From the NCBI GenBank assembly GCA_963734065.1, contig CAVTFN010000005.1, positions 248,001 through 312,000 on the forward strand: a stretch of DNA of 64,000 nucleotides, in the 5' to 3' direction. The translations under genes and the position numbers were made by a program. Shown piece after piece: positions 23,733-32,309 of this stretch. This DNA comes from DATBLE01 sp963734065. Its GTDB lineage: Bacteria; Actinomycetota; Thermoleophilia; Gaiellales; Gaiellaceae. Numbering within the stretch: the stretch's first letter is position 1; every line of letters begins with the position of its first letter. The notes under the pieces were generated by a model that saw only the letters and a list, made by a program, of their open reading frames with translations, was not told the origin of the DNA and did not search any database.

Positions 23733-25246
23733 CGCCGGCGCGGTTCAACTTCGCGCGCGACGTGGTCGAGGCGCAGGATCCGGCCCGGCTCGCGCTGCGC
23801 TTCTGCGACCGCGAGGGGGCCGTGGAGGACATCACGTTCGGCCGGGTGGGCGAACGGGCCGCGCGCTGGGCAGGAGTGCTCCGCTCGCGCGGAGTCACGC
23901 CCGGCGATCGCGTGCTCGTCCTGGTCGGCAAGACGCCGGAGTGGCACGCGGTGATGCTCGCGGCGCTGAAGGTCGGCGCGGTCGCGATCCCGTGCTCGGA
24001 GATGCTGCGGGCAAAGGACCTGGACTTCCGCGTGCGCCACTCCGGCGCAGGGCTGCTGATCGCCGACCCGGGCTCGCGTGACGAGATCGACGCGATGGCC
24101 GAGGCCCCCGACGTGGTCTACGTCGGCGAGACCGAGCTGGGCGAGCCGGACCCGGCCACGGCGGACACGACAGCCGAGGATCCGGCGTTCATCCTCTACA
24201 CGTCGGGCACGACGAGGGACCCGAAGGGCGTCGTGCACACGCACCGCTACACGTGGGCGAAGCGGGCACAGGCCGAGCTCTGGCTCGACGCGAGGCCGGA
24301 CGACCTCGTCTGGTGCACGGCGGGAACCGGCTGGGCGAAGTCGATCTGGAACGTGCTGCTCGGCCCATGGAGCTGCGGATCGGCCGTGATCCTGCACGAG
24401 GGCGGCTTCGACCCGGACGAGCGCTTCCGGCTGATCGGCTCGCTCGGCGCGACCGTGGTCTGCCAGGCGCCGACCGAGTACCGGCTGATGGCGAAGCTGG
24501 ACGGCCTCGAGCAGTACGACGTGTCGGTCGTCCGGCACATGGTCTCGGCCGGCGAGCCGCTGAACCCCGAGGTGATCCGCACGTTCGAAGACGCGTTCGG
24601 CCGGACGATTCACGACGGCTACGGACAGACCGAGAACACGCTGCTGGTCGGCAACTTTCCCGGCGCGGAGATCCGGCCCGGGTCGATGGGGCTCCCCGCG
24701 CCGGGCTACGACGTGCGTGTCATCGGCTTCGACGGCGAGGAGTGCCCACCCGGCGAGGAGGGCGATATCGCCTTGCGCGGCGACGCGCCCGCGCTGTTCG
24801 CCGGCTACTGGAACGCGCCCGAGGAGACGGCGGCCGTCTACCGTGGCGACTGGTACGTGACCGGCGACCGGGCGATTCGTGACGAGGACGGCTACCTCTG
24901 GTTCACGGGCCGGGCGGACGACGTGATCCTGTCGGCCGCCTACCGGATCGGGCCGTTCGAGGTGGAGAGCGCCCTGCTCGAGCACGTTGCCGTCACCGAG
25001 AGCGCCGTGGTCGGCAAGCCGGACGCCGACCGCGGCCAGATCGTCAAGGCGTTCGTCGTCCTGCGTCCCGGACGGTCCGGGAACGAGGCGCTCGTCGCGG
25101 AGCTCCAGGAGCACTGCAAGCGAGTGACCGCGCCGTACAAGTACCCGCGCGAGATCGAGTTCGTGGCCGAGCTGCCGAAGACGCGGAGCGGGAAGATCAG
25201 GCGTGTGGAGCTGCGGAGGCTGGAGGAGGAGCGGGCGGCAGGTTAG
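23729..25246 (+). CDS. Acyl-CoA synthetase (AMP-forming, medium-chain-like)
   Basis: A 505-residue ANL ligase resembling acetyl- and medium-chain acyl-CoA synthetases. The P-loop is LYTSGTTRDPKGVVHTH, the adenine/acyl region is DGYGQTEN, the hinge is WYVTGDRAIRDEDGY, and TRSGKIRRVEL carries the C-terminal catalytic Lys. It overlaps the thioesterase stop by 4 bp and ends the plus-strand operon begun by the tautomerase. The acid it activates is unknown. Confidence 0.9.
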   Translation: MTPARFNFARDVVEAQDPARLALRFCDREGAVEDITFGRVGERAARWAGVLRSRGVTPGDRVLVLVGKTPEWHAVMLAALKVGAVAIPCSEMLRAKDLDFRVRHSGAGLLIADPGSRDEIDAMAEAPDVVYVGETELGEPDPATADTTAEDPAFILYTSGTTRDPKGVVHTHRYTWAKRAQAELWLDARPDDLVWCTAGTGWAKSIWNVLLGPWSCGSAVILHEGGFDPDERFRLIGSLGATVVCQAPTEYRLMAKLDGLEQYDVSVVRHMVSAGEPLNPEVIRTFEDAFGRTIHDGYGQTENTLLVGNFPGAEIRPGSMGLPAPGYDVRVIGFDGEECPPGEEGDIALRGDAPALFAGYWNAPEETAAVYRGDWYVTGDRAIRDEDGYLWFTGRADDVILSAAYRIGPFEVESALLEHVAVTESAVVGKPDADRGQIVKAFVVLRPGRSGNEALVAELQEHCKRVTAPYKYPREIEFVAELPKTRSGKIRRVELRRLEEERAAG

Positions 25247-25329
25247 GAGGCCTGTTCGGCCTGCGCGTGGCGGGCTTCCCGGCGCCTCTCGTCTGCCTTG
25301 CGCCGAAGCTGTTCGGACAGATCGGCCAG

Positions 25330-25425
25330 CTAGCGCAGTACGCGCTCGTGGCGCTCGTACGCTTCGTCGCCGCCGTTCAGCGCCCGGATCTCCGCTTCAG
25401 TCGGTTTCTTCCTCTTCCTCGCCAT
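25330..25425 (-). CDS. Possible 31-residue basic small protein
   Basis: A short frame beginning MARKRKKPTEAEIRALN and ending ERHERVLR. The start lies inside the 3' end of the acidic small gene upstream, a pattern typical of coupled small genes. Homology is not recognised. Its length makes it uncertain, but the lysine-rich, helix-like composition is not that of a GC-shadow frame. Confidence 0.35.
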   Translation of the reverse strand: MARKRKKPTEAEIRALNGGDEAYERHERVLR

Positions 25426-25588
25426 CGTCGTCCTCCACCAGCCTGCGGATGAACGCGAGATGGTCGCGAATGTCCGCGAGCTCGACGTTGATCTCGAACA
25501 GCGCATCCATGGTAGCCCGCTGATAGTCCTCTTCGAATGGCTGCCAGGCCACGACCGCAAGGCTGCCGCCTGGGTCGCCGGCTCGCAA
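25397..25588 (-). CDS. Possible small acidic protein (37-63 aa)
   Basis: The frame runs from TTG at 25588, or more simply ATG at 25510, and encodes ALFEINVELADIRDHLAFI followed by a run of Asp/Glu. It reads like a short helix with an acidic tail, and small proteins of this style are common in actinobacteria. Start uncertain. Function unknown. Confidence 0.4.
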   Translation of the reverse strand: MRAGDPGGSLAVVAWQPFEEDYQRATMDALFEINVELADIRDHLAFIRRLVEDDDGEEEEETD

Positions 25589-25606
25589 TCCGCTCTTCGG
25601 GACGCG

Positions 25607-26056
25607 TCAGCGCCAGCCGTCTAGCAGGGCCTGCGCTTCGTCCAGCGAGGCGACGATGCTTCCGGCCGCCTCGATGCAGCCGACGACGAACAGGTTCAGC
25701 CCCTTGACCTCGCCCTGACGGTTCGAGTCGCGCGTCGCGCGCAGGTCGTGCGTCATCCCGACGATCCCCTTCTTCGCCGGATCGCCCTGCATCAGCCCGT
25801 AGAAGATCCCGATCTCGCAGGCGGTCCCGTCGTCGATCACCGGCCCGTCGAGGATCGCCAGCACCGCGTTCGCCTCCGAGAGCGCCGCCCAGTCCTTCGC
25901 GAAGATCCGCTCCGCCGTCACGGTGCCGTCCAGGGCGAGCTCGTGCTCGTGCGGGACGAAGACGTCGAAGCCGGCCTCTCGCAGCTGCGCGGCGCACTCG
26001 TCGATGAACCGGCGCTCGGCCGGAGTGAAGAGCGGCCCGGCGAAGTAGACCTTCAC
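25607..26056 (-). CDS. Nucleoside 2-deoxyribosyltransferase-like protein
   Basis: A 149-residue NDT-fold protein. MKVYFAGPLFTPAERRFIDE is the family start, ILDGPVIDDGTACEIG contains the catalytic glutamate, and GIFYGLMQG follows. Members exchange or hydrolyse the N-glycosidic bond of deoxynucleosides. Its ATG overlaps the stop of the diol dehydratase gene by 4 bp, so the two are translated together. A link to the 5'-deoxyadenosine released from adenosylcobalamin is possible but is inference. Confidence 0.83.
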   Translation of the reverse strand: MKVYFAGPLFTPAERRFIDECAAQLREAGFDVFVPHEHELALDGTVTAERIFAKDWAALSEANAVLAILDGPVIDDGTACEIGIFYGLMQGDPAKKGIVGMTHDLRATRDSNRQGEVKGLNLFVVGCIEAAGSIVASLDEAQALLDGWR

Positions 26057-28290
26057 GCGTGGTCTTCGGTGAGCTCGAGCTCGATCGGCTCGGCGCCGCG
26101 AACGACCTCCGCGGTCTCACGCGCGTGCAACAGCGTCGTCCGCACGATCAGCTTCGCGCGGGCGAAGTTGTCGAGCTGGGTCGGCACCGGGCCGACCGCG
26201 TGCCCGAGGGCGTAGGCGGCCGCGTTCCGTCCCATCGCCCGGTACGAGTCGAGCGAGTAGAGCGGCGACATCCCGAACAGCTCGAGGTTGTCGAGCGGCT
26301 GGAGGTCGGCGCGGTGGATGACCGCCGTGCCCTTCGACTGCAGACCCACAGCGATCCCCGAACCCGACAGCCTGGCGCCGTCATGGGCGATGAAGGCGAC
26401 GTCGGAGCTGCGTCGCACCCGCACGAGCCGCGGCCGGCCGCCGCCCTCGCGAACTCCTTCGACAATCGCCCGCAGGACGTCCGCATGGGGCAGGCCGTTG
26501 ATCGTGGTCCGCAGCGCCGCCGCAAACGCCGGCCCGACCGCCACGACCACGTCGTCCGGATCGTCGTCTACAGTGGCAACATGCGTTTCCAGAACAGACG
26601 ACGGTACGCCGTCCGACGAGGTTTCCTCTTGCGGGTCGAGCACGTACGGCAGCTGCTGCAGACGCTGCCAGCGCTCGCCCTCGAGGCGATAGCCCGTGCC
26701 CGGGCCCTCGTACGCGTTCGGATCGCTCACGGCCGAGCGCACCGCCCCGTCCGGCTCGATGATCGCGGAGGTCTGCAGGTAGTCGGCCGAGACGCGCTGG
26801 CGCTGCATGCCGAGCACCGCCTCGGCCACGTCGGTGAAGCCGGCGCGGTCGAGCTCGTGGACGACGTCCAGTGCCGAGACGGCCCCGTCCATCACCCGGT
26901 CGGCGGCCGCGACGTCGGCTGCGCGATCCCGGTCGGGCAGGTCGCGGCTGGCGTAGCCGTAGGTGGCAGCCTCCACCTCCGCGTCCGTGATCGACGGAAA
27001 GCCGAGCCCGGCGAACACCGCCTGCACCGCCCGCGCCGCCTTGGCTCGCACCGCGACCACGTCGCCCTCCGCGACCGGCTCGATCCCCGCATCGACCTGC
27101 CAGTCGCGCTGCACCGTCATCCACTCCTCCAGATCGTCTGCGTCGTAGTTGCCGCCGCCGAAGGTGTTGTCCTCGCGCGGCATCACCGAGTAGCCCGACG
27201 TGACGAAGTCCGTGCCGGGCAGGAACTGACCCATCAGCTTCGCGGTCTTGCGGATCTCCGAGTGCGACGCAATCGCGTCGTTTCCCGACGCGACCTCGAG
27301 GTCGAGCCAGGCAGCGAGGACGTTCTCGGCCAGGATCTCACGCACGCCGCCCGGAACCGAAAGCACCAGCGCCACGCACGAGATCGACCCGTTCTGCACG
27401 CCCTGCGAGCCGGCAGCGCGGATCGAAGCCAGGCAGCGAGCTTCGAGATACAGCATCGAGCAGCCCTGCGCGTGGCCCATCAGCGCCTCCGAGCCTCCGC
27501 CCGAGGTGAAGCGAACCTTGACGCCGCGCGAGGCGTAGGCCGAGGCGAGGAACGCCTTCGACCACGGCGTGTCGTCGCCGTCCACGAACACCGGCTCGGT
27601 CCCGTAGACAGACAGCGTCTCCGCGTAGGTGACGAGCCCCTGGATGGCGAGCTGCAGATTGCGCCGCTCCTCGACGGCGCACTGCGTCATCACACCGGGC
27701 CGCCCGGTCTGCGAGCCGACGAGGATCGCGACAGCGTTCAGCGGCGCGTAGCGCGAGACGCCGACGGTGGTCTCGACCTCGGCGAAGCCGCGGGCCGCAG
27801 CCTCGGCCGCGTCCGCGGCGAGCAGCGCCGGGTTCTCCTTCAGGTTCGTGACGTGCGCCTGGTTGGCCGGGGCCCGCCGGGCGCGGAGCTTCTTCAGCGC
27901 GAACATCAGCTCCACCGGGTCGAGCAGCGAGACGACCCGCGCGAGCCGCGCCGGCGTCAGGCCGCGGGACAGCCGCACGAGATCGGCGCGCGGGACGCCG
28001 ACGTCGACGAGCCGGTGCGCGATCTCGTCGTCGGTGAGCTGCGCGGCTTCCGCCGCGACGTCGAGGTCGAGGCCGTAGCGCGCAACGAACCGGTCGATGA
28101 TGTCGAAGTCCTCTGCACGGCGGCCGTCCATCGCCACCACCCGGCCGTCCTCGAGCTCGAGCCCCGGCTCCGGGTCGTTGGGACCGTCCATCGCGACAAG
28201 CCCCAGCTCGGGGTAGGGCGAGATCAGGACCTCGCGGCGAAGGTCGCGGCGCTCGCGCGAGGCGAACCGCTCAGACCGGCGCGCGCTCAC
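26053..28290 (-). CDS. B12-dependent diol/glycerol dehydratase, large and medium subunits fused
   Basis: A 745-residue fusion. Residues ~1-550 match the PduC/DhaB1 large subunit, for example RARRAPANQAHVTNLKENP, YGTEPVFVDGDDTPWSKAFL and LPGTDFVTSGYSVMPREDN. After a ~25-residue linker, residues ~575-745 match the PduD/DhaB2 medium subunit (VVVAVGPAFAAALRTTINGL, GSGIAVGLQSKGTAVIHR). It would convert 1,2-propanediol or glycerol to the aldehyde using adenosylcobalamin. The small-subunit gene overlaps upstream by 20 bp. No reactivase genes and no microcompartment shell genes are in the window. Confidence 0.93.
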   Translation of the reverse strand: MSARRSERFASRERRDLRREVLISPYPELGLVAMDGPNDPEPGLELEDGRVVAMDGRRAEDFDIIDRFVARYGLDLDVAAEAAQLTDDEIAHRLVDVGVPRADLVRLSRGLTPARLARVVSLLDPVELMFALKKLRARRAPANQAHVTNLKENPALLAADAAEAAARGFAEVETTVGVSRYAPLNAVAILVGSQTGRPGVMTQCAVEERRNLQLAIQGLVTYAETLSVYGTEPVFVDGDDTPWSKAFLASAYASRGVKVRFTSGGGSEALMGHAQGCSMLYLEARCLASIRAAGSQGVQNGSISCVALVLSVPGGVREILAENVLAAWLDLEVASGNDAIASHSEIRKTAKLMGQFLPGTDFVTSGYSVMPREDNTFGGGNYDADDLEEWMTVQRDWQVDAGIEPVAEGDVVAVRAKAARAVQAVFAGLGFPSITDAEVEAATYGYASRDLPDRDRAADVAAADRVMDGAVSALDVVHELDRAGFTDVAEAVLGMQRQRVSADYLQTSAIIEPDGAVRSAVSDPNAYEGPGTGYRLEGERWQRLQQLPYVLDPQEETSSDGVPSSVLETHVATVDDDPDDVVVAVGPAFAAALRTTINGLPHADVLRAIVEGVREGGGRPRLVRVRRSSDVAFIAHDGARLSGSGIAVGLQSKGTAVIHRADLQPLDNLELFGMSPLYSLDSYRAMGRNAAAYALGHAVGPVPTQLDNFARAKLIVRTTLLHARETAEVVRGAEPIELELTEDHA

Positions 28291-28711
28291 CCGTCTCCAG
28301 CAGGCCGCGCTCGGAGTACGCGGTCGCCGCCTCGCGCACGAACGCAGCCGTGAGCGGAGCGCCGAGCTCCGTCTCCAGCCGCGTTGCCCACGCTTCGAGC
28401 TCCTCCGCCGTCGAGCGGTGCGGGCGGAGCGCGGTGTAGATCTCGAGGATCGTCTCGGCCGGCACGTCCGCCAGCTCGGCCGCGCGGGCGAGGTTGTCCG
28501 CGAGCTGCGTCCTCCCCGCCGCGAGCGCGACCGCGGACTGGCGGCGCAGCGTCTCGGGTGTCGCCCGTAGCTCGTCCGGGCCGAACCGGCCCGCGCGCGC
28601 CGCCTCGAGGGTGAGCTCGGTCAGCGCCAGCCCCGACGGGGTGCGGACCAGGTCGGGGCGCCGCGAGCCGAGCGGGTAGTCGGAGGCCGGGTCGAAGCCC
28701 ATCTCGGACAT
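28271..28711 (-). CDS. Diol/glycerol dehydratase small subunit
   Basis: A 146-residue PduE/DhaB3-like subunit. DYPLGSRRPDLVRTPSGLAL and GRTQLADNLARAAELADVP are typical, followed by EIYTALRPHRST. It is somewhat shorter than enteric PduE (~170) because the N-terminal solubility segment is missing. The ATG at 28711 is used here; a second ATG nine bases on is possible. Placing the small subunit first and the fused large/medium subunit second reverses the enteric order. Confidence 0.9.
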   Translation of the reverse strand: MSEMGFDPASDYPLGSRRPDLVRTPSGLALTELTLEAARAGRFGPDELRATPETLRRQSAVALAAGRTQLADNLARAAELADVPAETILEIYTALRPHRSTAEELEAWATRLETELGAPLTAAFVREAATAYSERGLLETGERAPV

Positions 28712-28754
28712 CGTAGAGTTGGGCATCCAAGCCCGACAAGGAGGACGGCCGGAG

Positions 28755-29168
28755 ATGAGGAGGATCACGCTCGGAGCAGCACTCGCGGCGATCGCGCTGG
28801 TCGCAGCGACTGCGACGGCAGCGCCCGCCGAAAGGTCGCGCCCCGCGGCGATCGGACCGCACGTGTACTCGACCAGGATCGTCGGGGCGAAGCCGGCCGT
28901 GCTCAACGGCACCTGGCGCCTGACGGTCAACCGCAGGAGCTTTTCCGTCGCCAAGGGAACGATGCTCGCGGTCTCCGGCACGGCGCGGATCGTCGGCAAC
29001 CGCATCACCTTCCACGACCTCGAGGGGCCGTTCTCTTGCCGCGGAGCCCAGGCGACCGGTGTGTACTCATGGCGCGTGAGCGGCAAGCGCCTCACGCTGA
29101 CAGCCGTCCGTGAGCCTTGCGCGGGCCGCAGGACGATCCTGACGAAGCCGTTCACGCAGATCCTCTAG
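28755..29168 (+). CDS. Secreted beta-rich protein of unknown function
   Basis: 137 residues with a clear signal peptide (MRRITLGAALAAIALVAATA, probable cleavage after AAPA near residue 25). The mature part has short strands such as LNGTWRLTVNRRSFSVAKG and YSWRVSGKRLTLTAV. The two cysteines (SCRG and EPCAGR) could form a disulfide. The pattern is reminiscent of lipocalin-like or beta-barrel proteins. The ATG at 28755 is preferred because GGAGGACGGCCGGAG precedes it and it starts the signal sequence exactly. Confidence 0.7.
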   Translation: MRRITLGAALAAIALVAATATAAPAERSRPAAIGPHVYSTRIVGAKPAVLNGTWRLTVNRRSFSVAKGTMLAVSGTARIVGNRITFHDLEGPFSCRGAQATGVYSWRVSGKRLTLTAVREPCAGRRTILTKPFTQIL

Positions 29169-29172
29169 CGGG

Positions 29173-29892
29173 ATGCCGAACACCTACGACTTCCACGGGC
29201 GGGCGGCGCTGGTCACGGGTGGCGCAAGCGGGATCGGCGCGGCCACTGCGGAGCGGCTACGCGCCGGCGGCGCGGAGGTCGCGGTCTTCGACCGCGAGCC
29301 GGTCGACGGCTACCTCTCGGTCACGGGCGACATCGCCTCTTCGGGCGAGGTCGACGCGGCCGTCCAGCGGGTCGAACGCGAGCTCGGCCGGGTCGACGTG
29401 CTGGTCAACTCGGCAGGGATCCCCGGCGAGTCGATCCGCACCACCGAGGTCACCGACGAGGAGTGGCAGCGCGTCTTCGCGATCAACGCGAACGGATCGT
29501 TCTACATGTGCCGGGCGGTCCTGCCCGGCATGGTCGAGCGCGGCTACGGCCGGATCGTCCTCGTCGCCTCGATCGCCGGCAAGGAAGGGAACCCGATGGC
29601 TGCCGCCTACTCGGCGAGCAAGGCCGCAGTGATCGCGATGACCAAGGCGATCGGCAAGGACGTCGCCGACAGCGGCGTCCTCGTCAACTGCATCGCGCCC
29701 GCCGTGATCGAGACGCCGATCCTCGCCGGTCTGTCCCAGCACCACATCGACTACATGGTCGAGCGGATCCCGCTCGGCCGGATGGGGAAAGCCCAGGAGG
29801 TGGCCACGCTTGCCTGCTTCCTCGCCAGCGAGGATCTCTCGTTCTCCACCGGCGCCACCTACGACATCTCCGGGGGACGGGCCGTCTACTGA
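29173..29892 (+). CDS. Short-chain dehydrogenase (sugar-acid dehydrogenase-like)
   Basis: A 239-residue classical SDR: VTGGASGIGAATAERL, the NSAGIPG motif, catalytic Ser in VLVASIAGKEG and YSASKAAV. An Asp at the end of the second strand (AVFDREP) indicates NAD. Its TGA overlaps the ATG of an FAH-family gene (TGATG at 29890-29894), and an aldehyde dehydrogenase follows. SDR, FAH and aldehyde dehydrogenase together suggest oxidation of a sugar or deoxysugar acid. Confidence 0.87.
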   Translation: MPNTYDFHGRAALVTGGASGIGAATAERLRAGGAEVAVFDREPVDGYLSVTGDIASSGEVDAAVQRVERELGRVDVLVNSAGIPGESIRTTEVTDEEWQRVFAINANGSFYMCRAVLPGMVERGYGRIVLVASIAGKEGNPMAAAYSASKAAVIAMTKAIGKDVADSGVLVNCIAPAVIETPILAGLSQHHIDYMVERIPLGRMGKAQEVATLACFLASEDLSFSTGATYDISGGRAVY

Positions 29893-30671
29893 TGCTGCGG
29901 TTCCGCCACCACGCCGACGGCGGGATCGCCGAGGGCACGGTCGAGTCGCCCGAGGAGCTCGCCCGCTTCCGGCTGGCGATTCCGGTGGAGCCGCCCGAGG
30001 TCTGGTGCGCGGGCGTCACCTACCTGCGCAGCCGCGACGCGCGGGTCGAGGAGAGCATCGTGAAGGACGTCTACACGCTCGTCTACGACGCCGAGCGGCC
30101 CGAGCTGTTCATGAAGGACGCCGGCTGCCGGCGAACCGTCGGACCCGGGGAGCCGATCGGCGTCCGCGCCGACTCGGGCTGGGACGTCCCGGAGCCCGAG
30201 ATCGGAGTCGTCCTCGGAGAGGGCGGCGCCCTCGCGGGCCTGACGATCGGCAACGACGTCTCCTCGCGTGCGATCGAGGGCGAGAACCCGCTCTACATCG
30301 CACAGGCGAAGACGTTTGCCGGCGCGTGCGCGATCGGGCCGGCGATCCTCGTTCCCGACGACTGGGACGCGCCGCTCGAGATCCGGATCCGGATCACCGG
30401 CCCCGACGGCGCCGAGCAGTTCGCCGGCGAGACGTCGTCGGCAATGATGCGCCGCTCGTTCGTGGAGCTGGTCGACTGGCTGTTGCGCGACAACCCGGTC
30501 CCGGCCGGCAGCGTGCTCCTGACCGGCACGGGGCTCGTTCCGCCCGACGACTTCACGCTCGAGCCCGGGCATACGGTCGAGATCACCGTCCCCGAGATCG
30601 GCACCCTGACGAATCCGGTCGTCTCGGCGACCGAGCTGACCACGAGAGCAAGGAGCGAAGCCCATGTCTAA
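29892..30671 (+). CDS. FAH-family hydrolase/dehydratase (2-keto-3-deoxy-arabinonate dehydratase-like)
   Basis: A 259-residue fumarylacetoacetate-hydrolase-fold enzyme. Metal ligands sit in VPEPEIGVVLGE, and the diagnostic segment IGNDVSSRAIEGENPLY resembles 2-keto-3-deoxy-pentonate dehydratases of the Weimberg pathway. It would yield 2-oxoglutarate semialdehyde for the next enzyme. Other FAH activities (diketo-acid hydrolase) are possible. Coupled to the SDR upstream; the ALDH starts 10 bp after its stop. Confidence 0.78.
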   Translation: MLRFRHHADGGIAEGTVESPEELARFRLAIPVEPPEVWCAGVTYLRSRDARVEESIVKDVYTLVYDAERPELFMKDAGCRRTVGPGEPIGVRADSGWDVPEPEIGVVLGEGGALAGLTIGNDVSSRAIEGENPLYIAQAKTFAGACAIGPAILVPDDWDAPLEIRIRITGPDGAEQFAGETSSAMMRRSFVELVDWLLRDNPVPAGSVLLTGTGLVPPDDFTLEPGHTVEITVPEIGTLTNPVVSATELTTRARSEAHV

Positions 30672-30680
30672 GGACAGACG

Positions 30681-32177
30681 ATGAGCACGGAGAGGGACAG
30701 GTCTGTAAGACCTGTCCCCGGCTCCGTCGTAGCAGCGCCGCGGCCGGCGTTCGCGAACTTCGTCGGCGGCGAGTGGAGGCAGAGCTCGTCCGGCAAGACC
30801 TACGAGAAGCGCAGCCCGTGGCGGCCGTCCGAGACGATCGGCGACTTCCCCGCCTCGAGCGCAGAGGACGTCGACGCGGCGGTCGAGGCCGCGGCCGCCG
30901 CCTTTCCAGCGTGGTCGACACGCCCCGCGGCTCAGCGCGCGGCGATCCTGATGGGCGCCGCCGACGCGATCGAGCGGCGCGTCGAGCAGATCGCGCAGGA
31001 CATGACGCTCGAGATGGGCAAGCCGCTGCGCGAGGCGCGGATGGAAGCGGCCCGCGGCGCGGCGATCCTCCGCTACTTCGCGGGCGAGGCCTGGCGGCCG
31101 AAGGGCGAGCTGTTCGAGCAGTCCGCGACCGGCAGCTCCGTCTACACCGTCCGCCGCCCGCTCGGCGTCGTCGGCCTGATCACCCCCTGGAACTTCCCCG
31201 CGGCGATCCCCGCCTGGAAGACCGCTCCTGCGCTGGTCTACGGCAACACGGTAGTGATGAAGCTCGCACAGGAAGCACCCCTCACCGGCCTCCACCTCGC
31301 CGCCTGCCTCGAGGAGGCGGGTATTCCCGCCGGTGTCTTCAACATCGTCGTCGGCCGCGGCTCCGAGGTCGGCACCCCGCTGGTGCAGCACCCGAAGGTG
31401 AAGGCGATCTCGTTCACCGGGTCGGTCGCGGTCGGACGTCAGGTCCGCGAGGAGGCGACGGCGCTGGGCAAGCGCGTTCAGCTCGAACTCGGCGGCCACA
31501 ACCCGCTGATCGTGATGGCCGACGCCGATCTCGACCGGACCGTCGAGGCGGCCTACGCGGGCGCCTTCTGGTCGGCCGGCCAGAAGTGCACGGCCACCCG
31601 GCGGATCTACGTCCAGGACGCCGTCTACGACGATTTCCGAGCACGGCTGCTCGAGCGGATGGAGCAGGGCACCGTCGGCGACCCGGCCGACCCGGACATC
31701 GAGGTCGGGCCGATCGTGAACGAGAAGCAGCTCGACGAGATCCTGGCCGGCATCGAGCGCGGCAAGGCGGAGGGCGGGACGATCGCGGCCGGCGGCGAGC
31801 GGATCGACGACGACGCCTACCTGCTCGCACCGACCGTGTTCGAGGGCGTCGACGACGACGCGTTCCTCTCGTGCGAAGAGGTTTTTGGACCGGTCACGTC
31901 CCTCTACCGCTTCTCCGACCTGGACGAGGCGCTGCGGCGCGCGAACGCGGTGGAGTTCGGCCTCTCGGCCTCGATCTTCACGAGCGACCTGGCGAGCGCG
32001 CAACGGTTCGTGAACGAGCTCGAGGCAGGGATCCTGCACGTCAACTCGCAGACCGCCGGCGCCGACGTCCACGTCCCCTTCGGCGGGATCAAGGGCTCGG
32101 GCTTCGGCCCGCACGAGCAGGGCCGCGCCGCGATCGAGTTCTACACCGAGGTGGTGACCGTCTATCACGACGCGTGA
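30681..32177 (+). CDS. NAD(P)-dependent aldehyde dehydrogenase (2-oxoglutarate-semialdehyde type likely)
   Basis: A 498-residue ALDH. Cofactor motif ITPWNFPAAIPAWK, FTGSVAVGRQV, the catalytic Glu in LELGGHNP and the catalytic Cys in GQKCTATRRI are all present. The first ~15 codons after ATG 30681 cover a REP palindrome (30694-30718), and no in-frame start exists between the REP and the ALDH body, so the repeat appears to be translated (RDRSVRPVP). Context favours 2-oxoglutarate semialdehyde as substrate. Confidence 0.88.
   Translation: MSTERDRSVRPVPGSVVAAPRPAFANFVGGEWRQSSSGKTYEKRSPWRPSETIGDFPASSAEDVDAAVEAAAAAFPAWSTRPAAQRAAILMGAADAIERRVEQIAQDMTLEMGKPLREARMEAARGAAILRYFAGEAWRPKGELFEQSATGSSVYTVRRPLGVVGLITPWNFPAAIPAWKTAPALVYGNTVVMKLAQEAPLTGLHLAACLEEAGIPAGVFNIVVGRGSEVGTPLVQHPKVKAISFTGSVAVGRQVREEATALGKRVQLELGGHNPLIVMADADLDRTVEAAYAGAFWSAGQKCTATRRIYVQDAVYDDFRARLLERMEQGTVGDPADPDIEVGPIVNEKQLDEILAGIERGKAEGGTIAAGGERIDDDAYLLAPTVFEGVDDDAFLSCEEVFGPVTSLYRFSDLDEALRRANAVEFGLSASIFTSDLASAQRFVNELEAGILHVNSQTAGADVHVPFGGIKGSGFGPHEQGRAAIEFYTEVVTVYHDA
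30694..30718. repeat. REP variant inside the ALDH 5' coding end
   Basis: GGGACAGGTCT-GTA-AGACCTGTCCC: 11-bp perfect arms with a 3-nt loop. It shares the GGGAC ends with the other REPs but has a longer stem, so it may be a separate subfamily. It lies 13 bp after the ALDH start codon. Confidence 0.85.
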
Positions 32178-32211
32178 CCGTCCGAGCCACGGCCGCACCG
32201 GGCGTGGCCGG

Positions 32212-32278
32212 GGGACTGTCCCTTGTCACGGAACCGTGACGGCGGTACCACCGAACGCCATTTCCCGGGGACAGTCCC
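32212..32278. repeat. BIME-like REP pair before the epimerase
   Basis: GGGAC-T-GTCCC at 32212-32222 and GGGAC-A-GTCCC at 32268-32278 in inverted orientation, with a third hairpin between them, GTCACGG-AA-CCGTGAC (32225-32240). This is the same REP-hairpin-REP plan as at 3416-3547. Confidence 0.85.
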
Positions 32279-32309
32279 ATGGCCTTGGCCCGAGGGGACA
32301 CGGCGAGAG

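Noticed and set aside
26059..28353. 764-codon plus-strand open frame opposite the diol dehydratase
   Set aside because: The minus strand encodes an unmistakable PduC/PduD fusion; the plus frame has only low-complexity Arg/His/Gln sequence.
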